A DNA stretch of 64,000 bases from Paraburkholderia bryophila (GTDB taxonomy: Bacteria; Pseudomonadota; Gammaproteobacteria; Burkholderiales; Burkholderiaceae), in the NCBI RefSeq assembly GCF_013409255.1, contig NZ_JACCAS010000001.1, positions 1,178,001 through 1,242,000 of the forward strand, given 5' to 3'. The notes under the pieces were generated by a model. The model searched no databases, had not been told where the DNA came from, and was given only the letters and a program-made list of their open reading frames with translations. The position numbers were made by a program, and so were the translations under genes. The stretch's first letter is position 1, and the number at the start of each line of letters is the position of its first letter. Below, in pieces: positions 38,530-48,194 of this stretch.

Positions 38530-39765
38530 TCACTTCGACGCTGCCTCGGCCTCGGTGCCGGCAATCGCTTCGATCGCCTTCGCCAGACGCGCGAAGCCTT
38601 CGTTCATATCGTCGAGCGGCATGACCAGCGACGGCACGAAACGCAGCACGTCCGGCCCCGCCATCAGCATGATCACGCCATGCTGACCGGCAGCAGTGAC
38701 GAAATCTTTCGCGCGGCCCTTGAAGGCGTCGGTCAATTCAGCGCCGATCAGTAGGCCTTTACCGCGCACTTCCTTGAACAGACCAAAGCGCTCGTTGAGC
38801 TTCGCGAGGTGGCCCTTCAGCGCGTCGCTGCGCGTACGCACGCCTTCCAGCAGCTTCGGGTCGCTGATCAACTCGACGACCTTCTCCGCGATAGCCGCGC
38901 CCAGCGGATTGCCGCCGTACGTCGTGCCGTGCACGCCGACCTTGAAATGCGCGGCCAGTTCGTTCGTGGTCAGCATCGCGCCGATCGGGAAACCGTTGCC
39001 GAGCGCCTTCGCGGTGGTCAGGATGTCCGGCGTCACGCCGCTTTCCTCGTACGCGTAGAAGTAGCCGCTGCGGCCCACCCCCGTTTGTACCTCGTCAAAA
39101 ATCAGCAGGGCGCCGTGCGCGTCGCACGCTTCGCGCAGTGCTTTCAGGAACGCCGGATCCGCCGGGATCACGCCGCCTTCGCCCTGAATCGGCTCGACGA
39201 TCACTGCGCAGGTTTGCGCGCCGATCGCTTTCTTCGCCGCTTCGATATCGTTGTACGGCAAATGGACGATGCCCTGCGGCACCGGGCCGAAGCCTTCCGA
39301 GTACTTCGGCTGACCGCCCACGCTCACGGTGAAGAACGTGCGGCCATGGAACGACTGCGTGAACGAGATGATCTCGATCTTGTCGGCGCCATGACGCTCG
39401 AACGCGACGCGGCGTGCCAGCTTCAGCGCGGCTTCGTTCGCTTCCGCGCCCGAGTTGGCGAAGAACGCGCGGTCGGCGAAGGTCAGGTCTTCGAGACGTT
39501 TGGCGAGGCGCAGCACCGGTTCGTTGGTGTAGCCGTTGCCGATGTGCCACAGCTTGCCGCCCTGCTCGTGCAGCACCTTCAGCAGTTCGGGATGGGCATG
39601 ACCGAGCGCGGTGACGGCAATGCCGCCGGCGAAGTCGATATAGTCGCGGCCTTGCGTATCCCAGACGCGTGAGCCGAGACCGCGATCCGGCACGAAGGCA
39701 GCGGGCGAAAACACCGGCACCATCACTTCGTCAAAGGTCTGGCGTGTCACTGTCAGGTCGTTCAT
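38530..39765 (-). CDS. astC: Succinylornithine aminotransferase (AstC/AruC, ArgD-like)
   Basis: The 411-residue PLP enzyme belongs to class III aminotransferases. The PLP lysine lies in [16 protein letters not shown], and [11 protein letters not shown] and GEGGVIPA are typical of the ArgD/AstC group. It transaminates succinylornithine to succinylglutamic semialdehyde and often also works as acetylornithine aminotransferase. Position as the first enzyme gene after argR and before aruF makes the AST role clear. A 113-bp gap separates it from argR and may hold a promoter. Confidence 0.95.
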   Translation of the reverse strand: MNDLTVTRQTFDEVMVPVFSPAAFVPDRGLGSRVWDTQGRDYIDFAGGIAVTALGHAHPELLKVLHEQGGKLWHIGNGYTNEPVLRLAKRLEDLTFADRAFFANSGAEANEAALKLARRVAFERHGADKIEIISFTQSFHGRTFFTVSVGGQPKYSEGFGPVPQGIVHLPYNDIEAAKKAIGAQTCAVIVEPIQGEGGVIPADPAFLKALREACDAHGALLIFDEVQTGVGRSGYFYAYEESGVTPDILTTAKALGNGFPIGAMLTTNELAAHFKVGVHGTTYGGNPLGAAIAEKVVELISDPKLLEGVRTRSDALKGHLAKLNERFGLFKEVRGKGLLIGAELTDAFKGRAKDFVTAAGQHGVIMLMAGPDVLRFVPSLVMPLDDMNEGFARLAKAIEAIAGTEAEAASK

Positions 39766-39878
39766 GGCAAATCCTCGTTACAGGTGAGAGGTAATACAGG
39801 TAGTGTAGGAAACCGTAAGCGAACCGTCTTGCGCATACGCGACGCTTTCTATGAGCTTCCGTACGCGGCGGTTTGCTT

Positions 39879-40931
39879 TCAATCCGCCTGATCCGGCCGT
39901 TCGATCAGCGCGCCCGGCCGCGGTTCGCTGGCCGCCGCGCCGCTCGCGCCGGTCTGCTTGTCGATCCAGTTACGACGATCCTCGCGGGGCGTGACATCAA
40001 AACGTTCGCGGTACGCATTCGAAAAGTGCGCCGCCGACGAAAACCCGCACGCGAGGCTGATCTGCACCACCGATTTACTGGTGCGCTGCAACTGCGTGCG
40101 CGCTTTGGACAGCCGCAAGCCCAGATAGTATTTGGACGGCATCGAGCCGAGATACTGGCGAAACAGCCGCTCCAACTGTCGCCGCGACACGCCCACCAGA
40201 TTCGCGATGTCGTCGGTGGTCAGTGGGTCTTCGATATTCGCTTCCATCAGCATCAGCGCGTCGTTCAAACGCGGATGCCGTTCGCCCGGCGCGGTCACGA
40301 ACGGAATGCGCTGCCGCTCCTCGCCCGCGCGCAACACGCCGACGCCGAGCGTATCGGCAATCCGCTCGGCCAGTTCGGGACCGTGCTCGCGGCCGATCAT
40401 CGCCAGCATGAAGTCAACGGTCGCCTGGCCGCCCGCGCAAGTGGCGCGATCGCGGTCGATTTCAAAAATCTGCTGGGTGACGATGGAGCGCTCGAACTGC
40501 TCGGAGAACTGCTGATAGGTTTCCCAGTTGACGCTCACGCGATAGCCGGATAACTGCCCCGCCATGGCGAGCCACCACACGCCGTGATGAATTCCCGTGA
40601 CGAGCGGCGTGCGCTGTCCGACGCGCGACAGACTGGCGAGAAACAGGCGGTAGTCGGCGAACTGCTGAAACCGTTCGCTGACGATAATCAACCAGTCGCA
40701 CGACACCGCGTCGCCGAACGCGGCGTCGGCGGGCCACTGCGCGCCGCCTGCCAGCGGCACCGCGCGGCCGTCCCACGAACAGACCTGCACGCGGTACAGC
40801 GCGCGGCCGTCGATCTCGTTGGCGAGATTGAGCGCGTCGACGATCGGCCCGACGCCCGACATCGACACGGGCGGCAAGGCGACGATGGCGACCTGGGTGG
40901 TGCGGGCCGGGCTGGACGTGCGAGCCATCAA
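39879..40931 (-). CDS. argR: AraC-type arginine regulator ArgR (GlxA family)
   Basis: The 350-residue protein has an N-terminal DJ-1/PfpI-like ligand domain (about 10-180) and a C-terminal AraC-type double helix-turn-helix (about 220-320) with TTDDIANLVGVSRRQLERLF and ISLACGFSSAAHFSNAYR. This architecture, and the location between the arginine transporter and AST genes, match Pseudomonas ArgR, which activates aot and aru operons with arginine. An ATG one codon in (40,928) is an equally possible start. The C-terminus carries a short Ala/Pro-rich tail after the second HTH. Confidence 0.92.
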   Translation of the reverse strand: MMARTSSPARTTQVAIVALPPVSMSGVGPIVDALNLANEIDGRALYRVQVCSWDGRAVPLAGGAQWPADAAFGDAVSCDWLIIVSERFQQFADYRLFLASLSRVGQRTPLVTGIHHGVWWLAMAGQLSGYRVSVNWETYQQFSEQFERSIVTQQIFEIDRDRATCAGGQATVDFMLAMIGREHGPELAERIADTLGVGVLRAGEERQRIPFVTAPGERHPRLNDALMLMEANIEDPLTTDDIANLVGVSRRQLERLFRQYLGSMPSKYYLGLRLSKARTQLQRTSKSVVQISLACGFSSAAHFSNAYRERFDVTPREDRRNWIDKQTGASGAAASEPRPGALIERPDQAD

Positions 40932-40953
40932 GTGAAGCGGCGCGAGCCGCGCG

Positions 40954-41745
40954 TTACTTCAGACTGCCGGACAGGAACTGCTTGAGCCGTTCGCTGCGCG
41001 GCGTGGTGAGCACGTCGGCGGGCAAGCCTTCTTCTTCGGTGCGGCCTTGATGCAGGAACATCACATGGTTCGACACGTTGCGCGCGAAACCCATTTCGTG
41101 CGTGACGACGATCATCGTGCGGCCTTCTTCGGCGAGCTTCTGCATGACCTTCAGCACTTCGCCGACCAGTTCGGGATCGAGCGCCGAGGTGGGCTCGTCG
41201 AACAGCATCACGTCCGGATTCATGGCGAGCGCCCGGGCAATCGCCACGCGCTGCTGCTGACCGCCCGACAGATGCGACGGATACTGTTTTTCCAGACGCG
41301 GCGCGAGACCGACCTTTTCGAGGTACTCTCGCGCGCGCTCTTCGGCTTCGCGACGCGACATGCCGAGCACGTGAATCGGCGCTTCGACGATGTTCTCGAT
41401 CACGTTCATGTGCGCCCACAAGTTGAAGTGCTGGAACACCATCGCGAGTTTCGTGCGGATGCGTTGCAGCTGCTTGTGATCGGCAACTTCCAGATTGCCG
41501 GCGCGGTCGGCTTTGGTCTTGACCGTTTCGCCGTCCACAACGATCTGCCCCGCGTTCGGCCGTTCGAGAAAGTTGATGCAGCGCAGGAAGGTACTCTTGC
41601 CCGACCCGCTCGCGCCGATGATGCTGATCACGTCGCCCTTGTTCGCGTTCAACGAAACGCCCTTGAGCACTTCGTTGTCGCCGTAGCGCTTGTGGATGTC
41701 CTGTACGGCGAGCTTGCAAGCTTCGGTTTGAGTCGTGTGGAGCAA
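40954..41745 (-). CDS. aotP: Arginine/ornithine ABC transporter ATPase
   Basis: The 263-residue ATPase has Walker [10 protein letters not shown] (44-52), the ABC signature LSGGQQQR (159-166) and Walker B VMLFDEP (179-185). The sequence [19 protein letters not shown] is typical of HisP/AotP basic amino-acid ATPases. It drives import by the AotQ-AotM permease pair. It lies 22 bp before argR and 110 bp after aotM. Confidence 0.95.
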   Translation of the reverse strand: MLHTTQTEACKLAVQDIHKRYGDNEVLKGVSLNANKGDVISIIGASGSGKSTFLRCINFLERPNAGQIVVDGETVKTKADRAGNLEVADHKQLQRIRTKLAMVFQHFNLWAHMNVIENIVEAPIHVLGMSRREAEERAREYLEKVGLAPRLEKQYPSHLSGGQQQRVAIARALAMNPDVMLFDEPTSALDPELVGEVLKVMQKLAEEGRTMIVVTHEMGFARNVSNHVMFLHQGRTEEEGLPADVLTTPRSERLKQFLSGSLK

Positions 41746-41854
41746 GATGCTCTCCCTTTGAAAATACGGATCAGTCTTCGACGGCGCTCAACCACTGCGA
41801 TGCACTGAGCGCCCGATGCCAATGTTGCACGATCAGATCAAGGCACGCCGCAGA

Positions 41855-42568
41855 TCAGTGCGTGCGCACCGCCAGGTAACCCAGCCAATGACGCTCGGCA
41901 CGGCGGAACAGGGCCACCAGCGCGAACGACACCACCAGGTAAATCAGCGCCGCGAGGCCGAACGAGTCGAACGAGCGATACGTGGCCGAATTCGCGTCGC
42001 GCGCCACCTTCAGAATGTCCGGCACCGTGGCCGTGAAGGCGACCGTGGTGGCGTGCAGCATCAGGATCACTTCGTTACTGTACAACGGCAGTGCCCGGCG
42101 CAGCGCGGACGGTATCACAATGCGCCGGTACATCGTGAACCAGCTCATGCCGTAGGCGCGCGCCGCTTCCACTTCGCCGTGCGAGGTCGAACGGATCGCG
42201 CCGGCGAAAATCTCGGTGGTGTACGCGCAGGTGTTCAACGCGAAGGCCAGAATCGCGCAGTGAAAACCGCTGCGGAAAAACGCGTCCAGCAACTCATGCG
42301 AGCGCACGAATTCAAGGCTGTACATGCCGGTATAGATCAACAACAGTTGCACGTACAACGGCGTGCCGCGAAACACGTAGGTGTAGAGACGCACCGGCGT
42401 CGACAGCCAGCGATTCTTCGACACGCGTGCCACCGCCAGCGGAATCGCCCCGAAAAAGCCGATCCCGACCGACGCCACCAGCAGCCACAACGTCACCGCG
42501 AGGCCCGACAGACGCTGGCCGTCCCAGTACAGAAACGCGCGCCAGAATTGATTGAGAATGTCGATCAT
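41855..42568 (-). CDS. aotM: Arginine/ornithine ABC transporter permease
   Basis: This 237-residue membrane protein is a HisM/AotM-type permease with about five helices and the polar amino-acid permease (HEAAR-like) loop EVEAARAYGMSWFTMYRRIV. The FRGTPLYVQLLLIYTGMY segment is also typical of the group. It forms a heterodimer with AotQ in the inner membrane. The start codon lies four bases after the aotQ stop, indicating an operon. Confidence 0.95.
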   Translation of the reverse strand: MIDILNQFWRAFLYWDGQRLSGLAVTLWLLVASVGIGFFGAIPLAVARVSKNRWLSTPVRLYTYVFRGTPLYVQLLLIYTGMYSLEFVRSHELLDAFFRSGFHCAILAFALNTCAYTTEIFAGAIRSTSHGEVEAARAYGMSWFTMYRRIVIPSALRRALPLYSNEVILMLHATTVAFTATVPDILKVARDANSATYRSFDSFGLAALIYLVVSFALVALFRRAERHWLGYLAVRTH

Positions 42569-42572
42569 GGTC

Positions 42573-43274
42573 TTAGAGCTCCGCGTGGCGCACGCCGGTC
42601 GAATAGCGCTTTTCCAGCCAGATCAGCACGAGGTTCGACACAGTGGTAATCGCCAGATAGATGGCCGCGGCGATCAGGATGAAGAAAAACATGTTGAAGG
42701 TGCTTTTGCCGGCGTCCTGCGCCGCCTTGACCACGTCGGCGAGACCGATGATCGACACCAGCGCCGTCGCCTTGACCAGCACCTGCCAGTTGTTGCCGAT
42801 GCCCGGCAGCGCGAAACGCATCATCTGCGGAAACAGGATGCGGGTGAACACGCGCGCGCCGCTCATGCCGAACGCACTGCCCGCTTCGAGCTGGCCGCGC
42901 GGCACGGCGAGAAACGCGCCGCGAAAGGTCTCGGTGAAGTACGCGCCGTAGATGAAGCCGAGCGTCAGCACGCCGGCCACGAACGGATCGATGTCGAACT
43001 GCGGCAGATTCAACGCGTCGGTGAGGTTGTTGACCGCGATCTGGATGCTGTAGAACAACAGCAGCATCAGCACGAGATCGGGCACCGAGCGGATCAGCGT
43101 CGTATAGCCGGTCGCGATGGCCCGCAGCGGGCGATTGAAGGAGAGTTTCGCCGCCGCGCCCGCGAGGCCGAGCAGCACGGCGGCCACCAGCGACAGGACG
43201 GACAGCTCGATCGTCTGGATCGTGCCGGCCAGCAACACCGGACCAAAGCCGTATAGGAACACGCGTGTCTCCAT
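42573..43274 (-). CDS. aotQ: Arginine/ornithine ABC transporter permease
   Basis: From the ATG at 43,274 the protein has 233 residues, the standard HisQ/AotQ length. It begins METRVFLYGFGPVLLAGTIQ, a typical N-terminus, and has the RSVPDLVLMLLLFYSIQ and GQLEAGSAFGMSGARVFTRI segments, the latter being the ATPase-contact loop. The frame is open further upstream to 43,613, but that part is not membrane-protein-like and is excluded. It is the first gene of the arginine locus; no binding-protein gene precedes it. Confidence 0.94.
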   Translation of the reverse strand: METRVFLYGFGPVLLAGTIQTIELSVLSLVAAVLLGLAGAAAKLSFNRPLRAIATGYTTLIRSVPDLVLMLLLFYSIQIAVNNLTDALNLPQFDIDPFVAGVLTLGFIYGAYFTETFRGAFLAVPRGQLEAGSAFGMSGARVFTRILFPQMMRFALPGIGNNWQVLVKATALVSIIGLADVVKAAQDAGKSTFNMFFFILIAAAIYLAITTVSNLVLIWLEKRYSTGVRHAEL

Positions 43275-43642
43275 CCAGGTTGATTGAGGATGTGCTGGAC
43301 GGCGTCGGCAACTCGTTCCATCCGCTTGCCCGACGCACTCAGCATGGCGCGGAGTCTCCCAAGCGAAAATTAATTGCTCAATTGGTGCGGGGGTGGCGTG
43401 TTGCGACGCAACATTGCATCGTTTGCCGGGTGGGAGCGCTGGCAGCGCTTGGTTTTGCAGGGAATATGTTGTTGTAAGGCGCGGCGCGGGCGGTGGGCGC
43501 CGCCGCGATTTAGCAAGTTTCGGGTCGCTTTTTCGATAGACGCGGTGCGGCCGGTGCGGTCGGAATTGGGCGGCCCGGTGTCGCTGAACGTGCCGGAGCG
43601 AGTCGGAACGCACCTGAGCGCGCCCGAGCGCCCCTGGGCCCT
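43275..43642. other. Spacer upstream of the arginine operon
   Basis: A 368-bp gap between the patatin-like gene and aotQ, both on the minus strand. It should carry the aot promoter and an ArgR operator; an AT-rich patch (43,366-43,385) is a plausible promoter site. No gene or terminator is visible. Confidence 0.4.
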
Positions 43643-44596
43643 TCAGTCCATTCCCAACCGCGACCGGATTGCCGGCAGCATGTGTTCGACCGCCGCCCGC
43701 CCTTCTTCTATTGCCGGCCCCGCGCGATGAAAGTCGAAGATCCCCATGCCGCCCAGCCGCGGCTGGATCAGAATGTCCGCAGGCTCACCGGCCAGCCGGC
43801 TGCGCGTAATACGCACCTGCATGATGTCGATGCTTTGCGCGATCGAACTCAGCATCGACGGCACGCGTGCGCTCGGCGCGGGCGGCACGCGCACGTCGCG
43901 AGTGACGGGCGTGTCGGGCGGTGCGAGCCAACGCGGCCACGGCTTGCCGTTACGACGCAGCGCGATCGGCGGCGGCGCGTCCGGATCGATGGCGGGTGTG
44001 TCGACCACCGCGCCGCCGAAGTCGCGGCCATTCAAAATGTCGTTGTTCAGATCCACCGCGATCACGCAGTCCGCGCGCATGCCGCGCGCGACCGACACCG
44101 GCACCGGATTGCTCAAACCGCCGTCCACCAGCCACACACCGTTGTGAAAGACCGGTGTGAAAATGCCCGGAATCGCAATCGACGCGCGCACCGCGTCGGA
44201 CACGCTGCCGTCCTGCAACCAGGTCTCGCGGCCGCTATCGAGTTCGGTCGCGACCGCCGCGAACGGCATGTTCAGTTGCGCGATCGAGCAGCCGTTGAAT
44301 TTGTCCGCGAAGAGCTTGACCACTTTGCGTCCGCCGAGCAGGCCGCCCGAAAAACGCAGATCGAGCAGGCGCACCACGGTCTGCCAGGTGAGCCGCGAGA
44401 CCCATTCCTCCAGCCAGTCCAGGTCGCCGTTCGCGTAGACCGCGCCGACCAGCGCGCCGATCGACGTGCCGCACACCACGTCTGGCTTGATGCCCGCGTC
44501 GTGCAGCGCGCGAATCGCGCCGATATGCGCCCAGCCGCGCGCGGCGCCGCCCCCCAACACCAGCCCGATACGGGTGTATTGACGTCGACGTATCAT
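43643..44596 (-). CDS. Patatin-like phospholipase (RssA/NTE family)
   Basis: The 317-residue protein has the patatin catalytic set: the oxyanion motif GGGAARG (15-21), the nucleophile elbow GTSIG with S45, and the dyad Asp D158 in DGG (158-160). It is therefore likely an active serine lipid acyl hydrolase. A Pro-rich loop (about 205-240) precedes a C-terminal helical part. The group includes RssA-like proteins of unknown substrate. There is no signal peptide, so it should be cytoplasmic or membrane-associated. The lipoprotein gene lies 22 bp upstream in the same direction and may be co-transcribed. Confidence 0.92.
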   Translation of the reverse strand: MIRRRQYTRIGLVLGGGAARGWAHIGAIRALHDAGIKPDVVCGTSIGALVGAVYANGDLDWLEEWVSRLTWQTVVRLLDLRFSGGLLGGRKVVKLFADKFNGCSIAQLNMPFAAVATELDSGRETWLQDGSVSDAVRASIAIPGIFTPVFHNGVWLVDGGLSNPVPVSVARGMRADCVIAVDLNNDILNGRDFGGAVVDTPAIDPDAPPPIALRRNGKPWPRWLAPPDTPVTRDVRVPPAPSARVPSMLSSIAQSIDIMQVRITRSRLAGEPADILIQPRLGGMGIFDFHRAGPAIEEGRAAVEHMLPAIRSRLGMD

Positions 44597-44618
44597 TTTT
44601 TGCCCCGTCTGTTGTCGT

Positions 44619-45170
44619 CTAGCGCCCGCGAATCACGTCGGAGCGCGATGTCGTATAAACCTTGTGAAACTCGTCGAAGTGCACGTTGAAGATACCTTCT
44701 TCGGTCACGCCGCGCTCGCGCCACTTCCAGCTCCACACCGTCTCCGGCTTGAGCGGAAAGACCGCGACCTGGCCCGGCTTGCCGAGCAGGCGGCGCACTT
44801 CGTCTTCGCTCATGCCGATGTGAATCTTCGCGAAGTTGGCGGCGGTCAGCACTTGCGTGATGGCCTGCAATTTACCGTCACGATCGATATCGACCATATA
44901 CGTGTTCAAGCCTTCCGGGCCGCGCGGATATTCAAAGCGTTTCGAACCGTCGGTGAAAGTGCGCTCGGTTTCCGGCTTGCCCATCTGGTCGCGGATTTGC
45001 GCTTCGGTCGTGACGCCCGGCGTCATGTCTTTCAGCAGCAACGCGTCGGGTTTGACGGCGTTGAAGAATGCCTTGAGTTTTTGCACGGCCTGGTCGCTCT
45101 GTTGTTGGTCGCAGCCGGTCAACGCGACGCACGCGGCCAGCATGACGGCAATTAGCGGTTTGAGACTCAC
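44619..45170 (-). CDS. Lipoprotein with BamE-like domain
   Basis: Read from a GTG at 45,170 (agga eight bases upstream) the product has 183 residues with a lipobox LTGC placing the lipidated Cys at residue 20. The mature part has two short motifs of the type TPGVTTEAQIRDQMGKPE and HIGMSEDEVRRLLGKPGQVA, each followed by beta strands, resembling two consecutive BamE/OmlA-like folds. A longer start (ATG at 45,212) would give an unusually long signal peptide. It is probably an outer- or inner-membrane-attached periplasmic protein; a role in envelope assembly is only suggested by fold resemblance. Confidence 0.8.
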   Translation of the reverse strand: MSLKPLIAVMLAACVALTGCDQQQSDQAVQKLKAFFNAVKPDALLLKDMTPGVTTEAQIRDQMGKPETERTFTDGSKRFEYPRGPEGLNTYMVDIDRDGKLQAITQVLTAANFAKIHIGMSEDEVRRLLGKPGQVAVFPLKPETVWSWKWRERGVTEEGIFNVHFDEFHKVYTTSRSDVIRGR

Positions 45171-45316
45171 AGCGGATTTCCTGTACCGATGCGGCGGCGT
45201 AACGGTCCGCATCGCGGTGGGTGTTGTGTAGGGTGTACTACAGGATAACCGCGTGCGGAGAAAACCGCGAGCGGGGTGGGTTGTGGGATGTTTGCGCGCG
45301 CCGCGCCGCAGCACGC

Positions 45317-45346
45317 AAAAAAGGCGACGCTGTGCAAAGCGTCGCC
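45317..45346 (-). terminator. Intrinsic terminator on the minus strand
   Basis: A perfect 9-bp stem (ggcgacgct / agcgtcgcc, 45,323-45,331 with 45,338-45,346) is followed, in minus-strand reading, by a run of six T residues. It would stop transcripts coming from the acyl-CoA-dehydrogenase-like gene or from a small RNA in the spacer. Confidence 0.85.
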
Positions 45347-45467
45347 GACGGTCGATACGGTCAACCGGGAAAATCAATGCGGACAATGCAGCGACGGCCA
45401 GGCCGCCGGCATCAAAGCGCCGTTGCCGCGGCACGACGAACGACGAACGACGCGCCAGGGACGACAC

Positions 45468-45546
45468 GCAGCGGTCCGCTCCGAACGTGACGGCGAGCGA
45501 CCTTAGCCTCTCGCCTTGCGCCAGCGCCGGTGCGACGGACCGCTGC
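45468..45546 (-). ncRNA. Candidate structured RNA element
   Basis: An 11-bp outer stem (gcagcggtccg / cggaccgctgc) closes a 79-base segment containing two inner hairpins, ggcgag/ctcgcc and gcgcc/ggtgc, forming a three-way junction. In minus-strand reading it precedes the intrinsic terminator by about 120 bases, which fits a 3' UTR-derived or independent small RNA. No known RNA family is recognised. Confidence 0.35.
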
Positions 45547-45695
45547 TTGTATGGCCGCCCTGGTCCCTCGATAAGCCTGCCAAGTGCGCTTAATCTAAAT
45601 GGATTGGCCGGTTTAGACGAGAGCGCGTTTACACCGAATCGGCAGAGGATTCGCAAGCGGCGGCGGCACGACGCGGCCTCACCACGCCGCGCGTT

Positions 45696-46886
45696 TCAAG
45701 CCTGCAAAATCGCGGCGAACCCCGCCCGCCCCACGCCCTGCAGCACCGAATCGTTCTGCGGCGTATGAATCCGCGCGCACAGCACGTCGCGATAGTGACG
45801 CTCTAGCGGATTGTCGCGGCTGAGACCGGGGTTGCCGCTCGCCTCGATCGCCCGTTGCACCGCTTCGATCGACTGATTCGTCACCGTGTATTTGACGAGC
45901 GGCGCTTCGTCGAGTGCCACCTGCGCGGCTTGCGCGCTCGCGTCGAGCAGCACGCGATTGCTGAACAGCAGCGCGTCGATCTGGCCGAGCGTCTGTTGAA
46001 ACGCCGGCAAACTCGCGAGCGGCGCACCGAGGCTGCCGGGGCGACGCGTCGAGGCCCACTGCGCGAACCAGTCGCGCGCGGCACGTGCCACGCCGTCGTA
46101 AACCGCCGACAACAGCACGCTCATCCACGCGAGTCCGGCCGCGTCGAGTCCGGCGCCCGGCTCGCCCGGCGGATGCACATCCACGGCGTAGGCAGCCGGC
46201 ACGAACACGTTGTCGAACACCAGTTCGTGACTGCCGGTCGCGCGCATGCCGAGATGATTCCATTCGCTGCCCACGCGCACGCCGGGCGCGTCGCGCGGCA
46301 CGAGCCACACGCCGACCCGCGGCGGAGTTTCGTCGCTGCGCGCCCATACCGCGAGCCACGTGAGTCCCGGGCTGCCGGTCGAATACAGTTTGCTACCGTC
46401 GATCAGCCAGCCATCGCCGCTGCGCTTCGCCACCGTCGACGGCAAGCCGCCGCGCGCCGGCGAACCGAGTTCGGGTTCGACGCGCAGCGAGTTGATCAGC
46501 GCGCCATCACGCACCGCTTCACGCGCCACGCGCTCACGCAGTTCGACGGGCCAGTGCGGACTGCACTGCAAGCGAAACTGAAACAGGTACTGCATCACCA
46601 CGACCAGCGCGGTTGAAGGCTCGCCGCGCGCGACCGCGCGCACGACTTTCAGCGCTTGCGGCAGGCTCGCACCGGCGCCGCCGAGCGATGCCGGCACCGT
46701 CAGCGACAGCAGATCGAATTCGTGCAGGCGCGCGAGGTTCGCGTGGGGAAATTCGGCGCTGGCGTCGTAATGCGCGGCGCTCGCGGCGAACTCGCGGGTG
46801 AGCTCGGCGAGCAACGCGTCGAAGGCATCGCTATCGAGCGGAGGATGACGCCGCGTCACGGCGCTATCGGCAATCGGGGCATTCAT
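45696..46886 (-). CDS. Acyl-CoA dehydrogenase-fold flavoprotein (SfnB/DszC-like)
   Basis: From the ATG at 46,886 (ggag eight bases upstream) the protein has 396 residues. It shows the acyl-CoA dehydrogenase layout: N-terminal helices, a beta-barrel flavin region (DGWLIDGSKLYSTGSPGLTW, RVGSEWNHLGMRATGSHELV) and a C-terminal helical bundle. The context, 138 bp after an SsuA-like binding protein and beside a CysB-type regulator, suggests a role in organosulfur assimilation like the SfnB and DszC flavoproteins rather than fatty-acid oxidation. The substrate is unknown. Confidence 0.82.
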   Translation of the reverse strand: MNAPIADSAVTRRHPPLDSDAFDALLAELTREFAASAAHYDASAEFPHANLARLHEFDLLSLTVPASLGGAGASLPQALKVVRAVARGEPSTALVVVMQYLFQFRLQCSPHWPVELRERVAREAVRDGALINSLRVEPELGSPARGGLPSTVAKRSGDGWLIDGSKLYSTGSPGLTWLAVWARSDETPPRVGVWLVPRDAPGVRVGSEWNHLGMRATGSHELVFDNVFVPAAYAVDVHPPGEPGAGLDAAGLAWMSVLLSAVYDGVARAARDWFAQWASTRRPGSLGAPLASLPAFQQTLGQIDALLFSNRVLLDASAQAAQVALDEAPLVKYTVTNQSIEAVQRAIEASGNPGLSRDNPLERHYRDVLCARIHTPQNDSVLQGVGRAGFAAILQA

Positions 46887-47024
46887 ACGGGTACTCCGGC
46901 GGGCCGCATCGGGCGGTCGAGGGCGGTCGAGGGCGGTCGAGAATTCAGGGTGAACGGTTGGCACGACGGTCGGGCAGGAAATCGAGCAATTCGTCGCGCA
47001 AGCCGTCGAGCAAGCGGCCCAACC

Positions 47025-47996
47025 TCAAGGCAAAGGAAAACTGCGATCGAAACTCGCGCGTACGTCGAGATGCGCGCGGATCACGTTGGCGGCTTCGTAG
47101 GTATCGGCGGTGCGCTGCTGCGCGGCGACGACGCTGTCGTCGATCGCGACCGGATGCACCTGGCCGCGTTGATAGACGGTCTTCAGCACATCGGTCGGCA
47201 AGCCGGTGACGCGCGACTGCATCGCCGCGACCTCGTCGGGATGCGAGAGCGCCCAGCGTTGACCGATCGCCACGCGACGCAGGAAGTCCGCGAGTTGTAC
47301 GCGCTTGTCGGCGATCGCGCGTTCTGTCGCGACCTGATAGCTGAGTCCTTCGGACAGTCCCACGCCGTTCGCGATCAGGCGGTCGTGATCGCGCGCTTCG
47401 GCGAGCGCGGTGTACGGGTCCCACACCGACCAGGCATCGACGCTGCCCGACGCGAGCGCCGCTTTCGCATCGGCGGGCGCGAGGAAAACGAAGTTGACGT
47501 CGCCCGGTGCAATGCCCGCTTTCTTCAGCGCGGCGAGCGCGAGATAGTGGCCGATCGAGCCGCGCGTCGTCGCGATACGCTTGCCCTTCAAACTCGCGGT
47601 GTCGTGCAACGGCGAATGCTCGCTCACGACAATCGCCAGATCCTGTGGATTCGAGCGGGTCGCCGCGACGGCTCGCACTCGCGCGCCCGCTGCGAGCGCG
47701 AAAACTAGCGGTGCGTCGCCAAGACCGCCTACGTCGACGGCACCTGCATTCAACGCTTCACCGAGCGGTTGCGCCGCCGGAAAGTTGAACCACTCGATTT
47801 TGTACGGCAGGTCTTTCAACTGCCCGGACGCTTCGAGAATGCCGCGCGTTTGCAAAGCCTGATCGCCGACTTTGAGCACCGGCAGATCGGCCGCATACAA
47901 AGGCAGCGCGCACAGCATGGCCGACAGTGCGAACACGGCGCGGCCAAGCGGCCTGGACACTATGAGCGGAGCGAGAGAAAAACGGAGAGTCGTCAT
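47025..47996 (-). CDS. Sulfonate-type ABC transporter substrate-binding protein (SsuA-like)
   Basis: The 323-residue protein has a Sec signal peptide with an extended n-region (cleavage near LPLYA, about residue 35), then LPVLKVGDQALQTRG and VDVGGLGDAPLVFALAAGA, typical of SsuA/TauA-like aliphatic sulfonate binding proteins. It would bind a sulfonate or related compound in the periplasm. No permease or ATPase lies adjacent. It is divergent from the CysB-type regulator and is followed by the acyl-CoA-dehydrogenase-like gene in the same direction. Confidence 0.88.
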   Translation of the reverse strand: MTTLRFSLAPLIVSRPLGRAVFALSAMLCALPLYAADLPVLKVGDQALQTRGILEASGQLKDLPYKIEWFNFPAAQPLGEALNAGAVDVGGLGDAPLVFALAAGARVRAVAATRSNPQDLAIVVSEHSPLHDTASLKGKRIATTRGSIGHYLALAALKKAGIAPGDVNFVFLAPADAKAALASGSVDAWSVWDPYTALAEARDHDRLIANGVGLSEGLSYQVATERAIADKRVQLADFLRRVAIGQRWALSHPDEVAAMQSRVTGLPTDVLKTVYQRGQVHPVAIDDSVVAAQQRTADTYEAANVIRAHLDVRASFDRSFPLP

Positions 47997-48194
47997 GGAG
48001 GCGTTTGCGTCGAGGTTTAAGCGTTATTGCCGTCGACGATAAGGCCCCTCTCCGTATAAGACAAACGCATTATTCTGCTAAGCAAATATGCGAATTTTCT
48101 TCGGCATCGAAGCGTGGATGTGGAACGCTGCGGGTATCATCGACGCCACCGATCCAGCGCGTTTTTACGCGCCATCCCCCTCGCTCAACTCATC

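Larger units (their letters stand above)
45171..45695 (-). other. Spacer with terminator and structured element
   Basis: A 525-bp region between the acyl-CoA-dehydrogenase-like gene and the lipoprotein gene, both on the minus strand. It holds an intrinsic terminator (45,317-45,346) and, upstream of it in the direction of transcription, a foldable segment (45,468-45,546). No coding sequence is convincing. Confidence 0.5.

Noticed and set aside
46911..46940. Three tandem copies of the decamer gggcggtcga
   Set aside because: A short tandem repeat in the spacer between the SsuA-like and acyl-CoA-dehydrogenase-like genes; likely slippage, with no sign of function.
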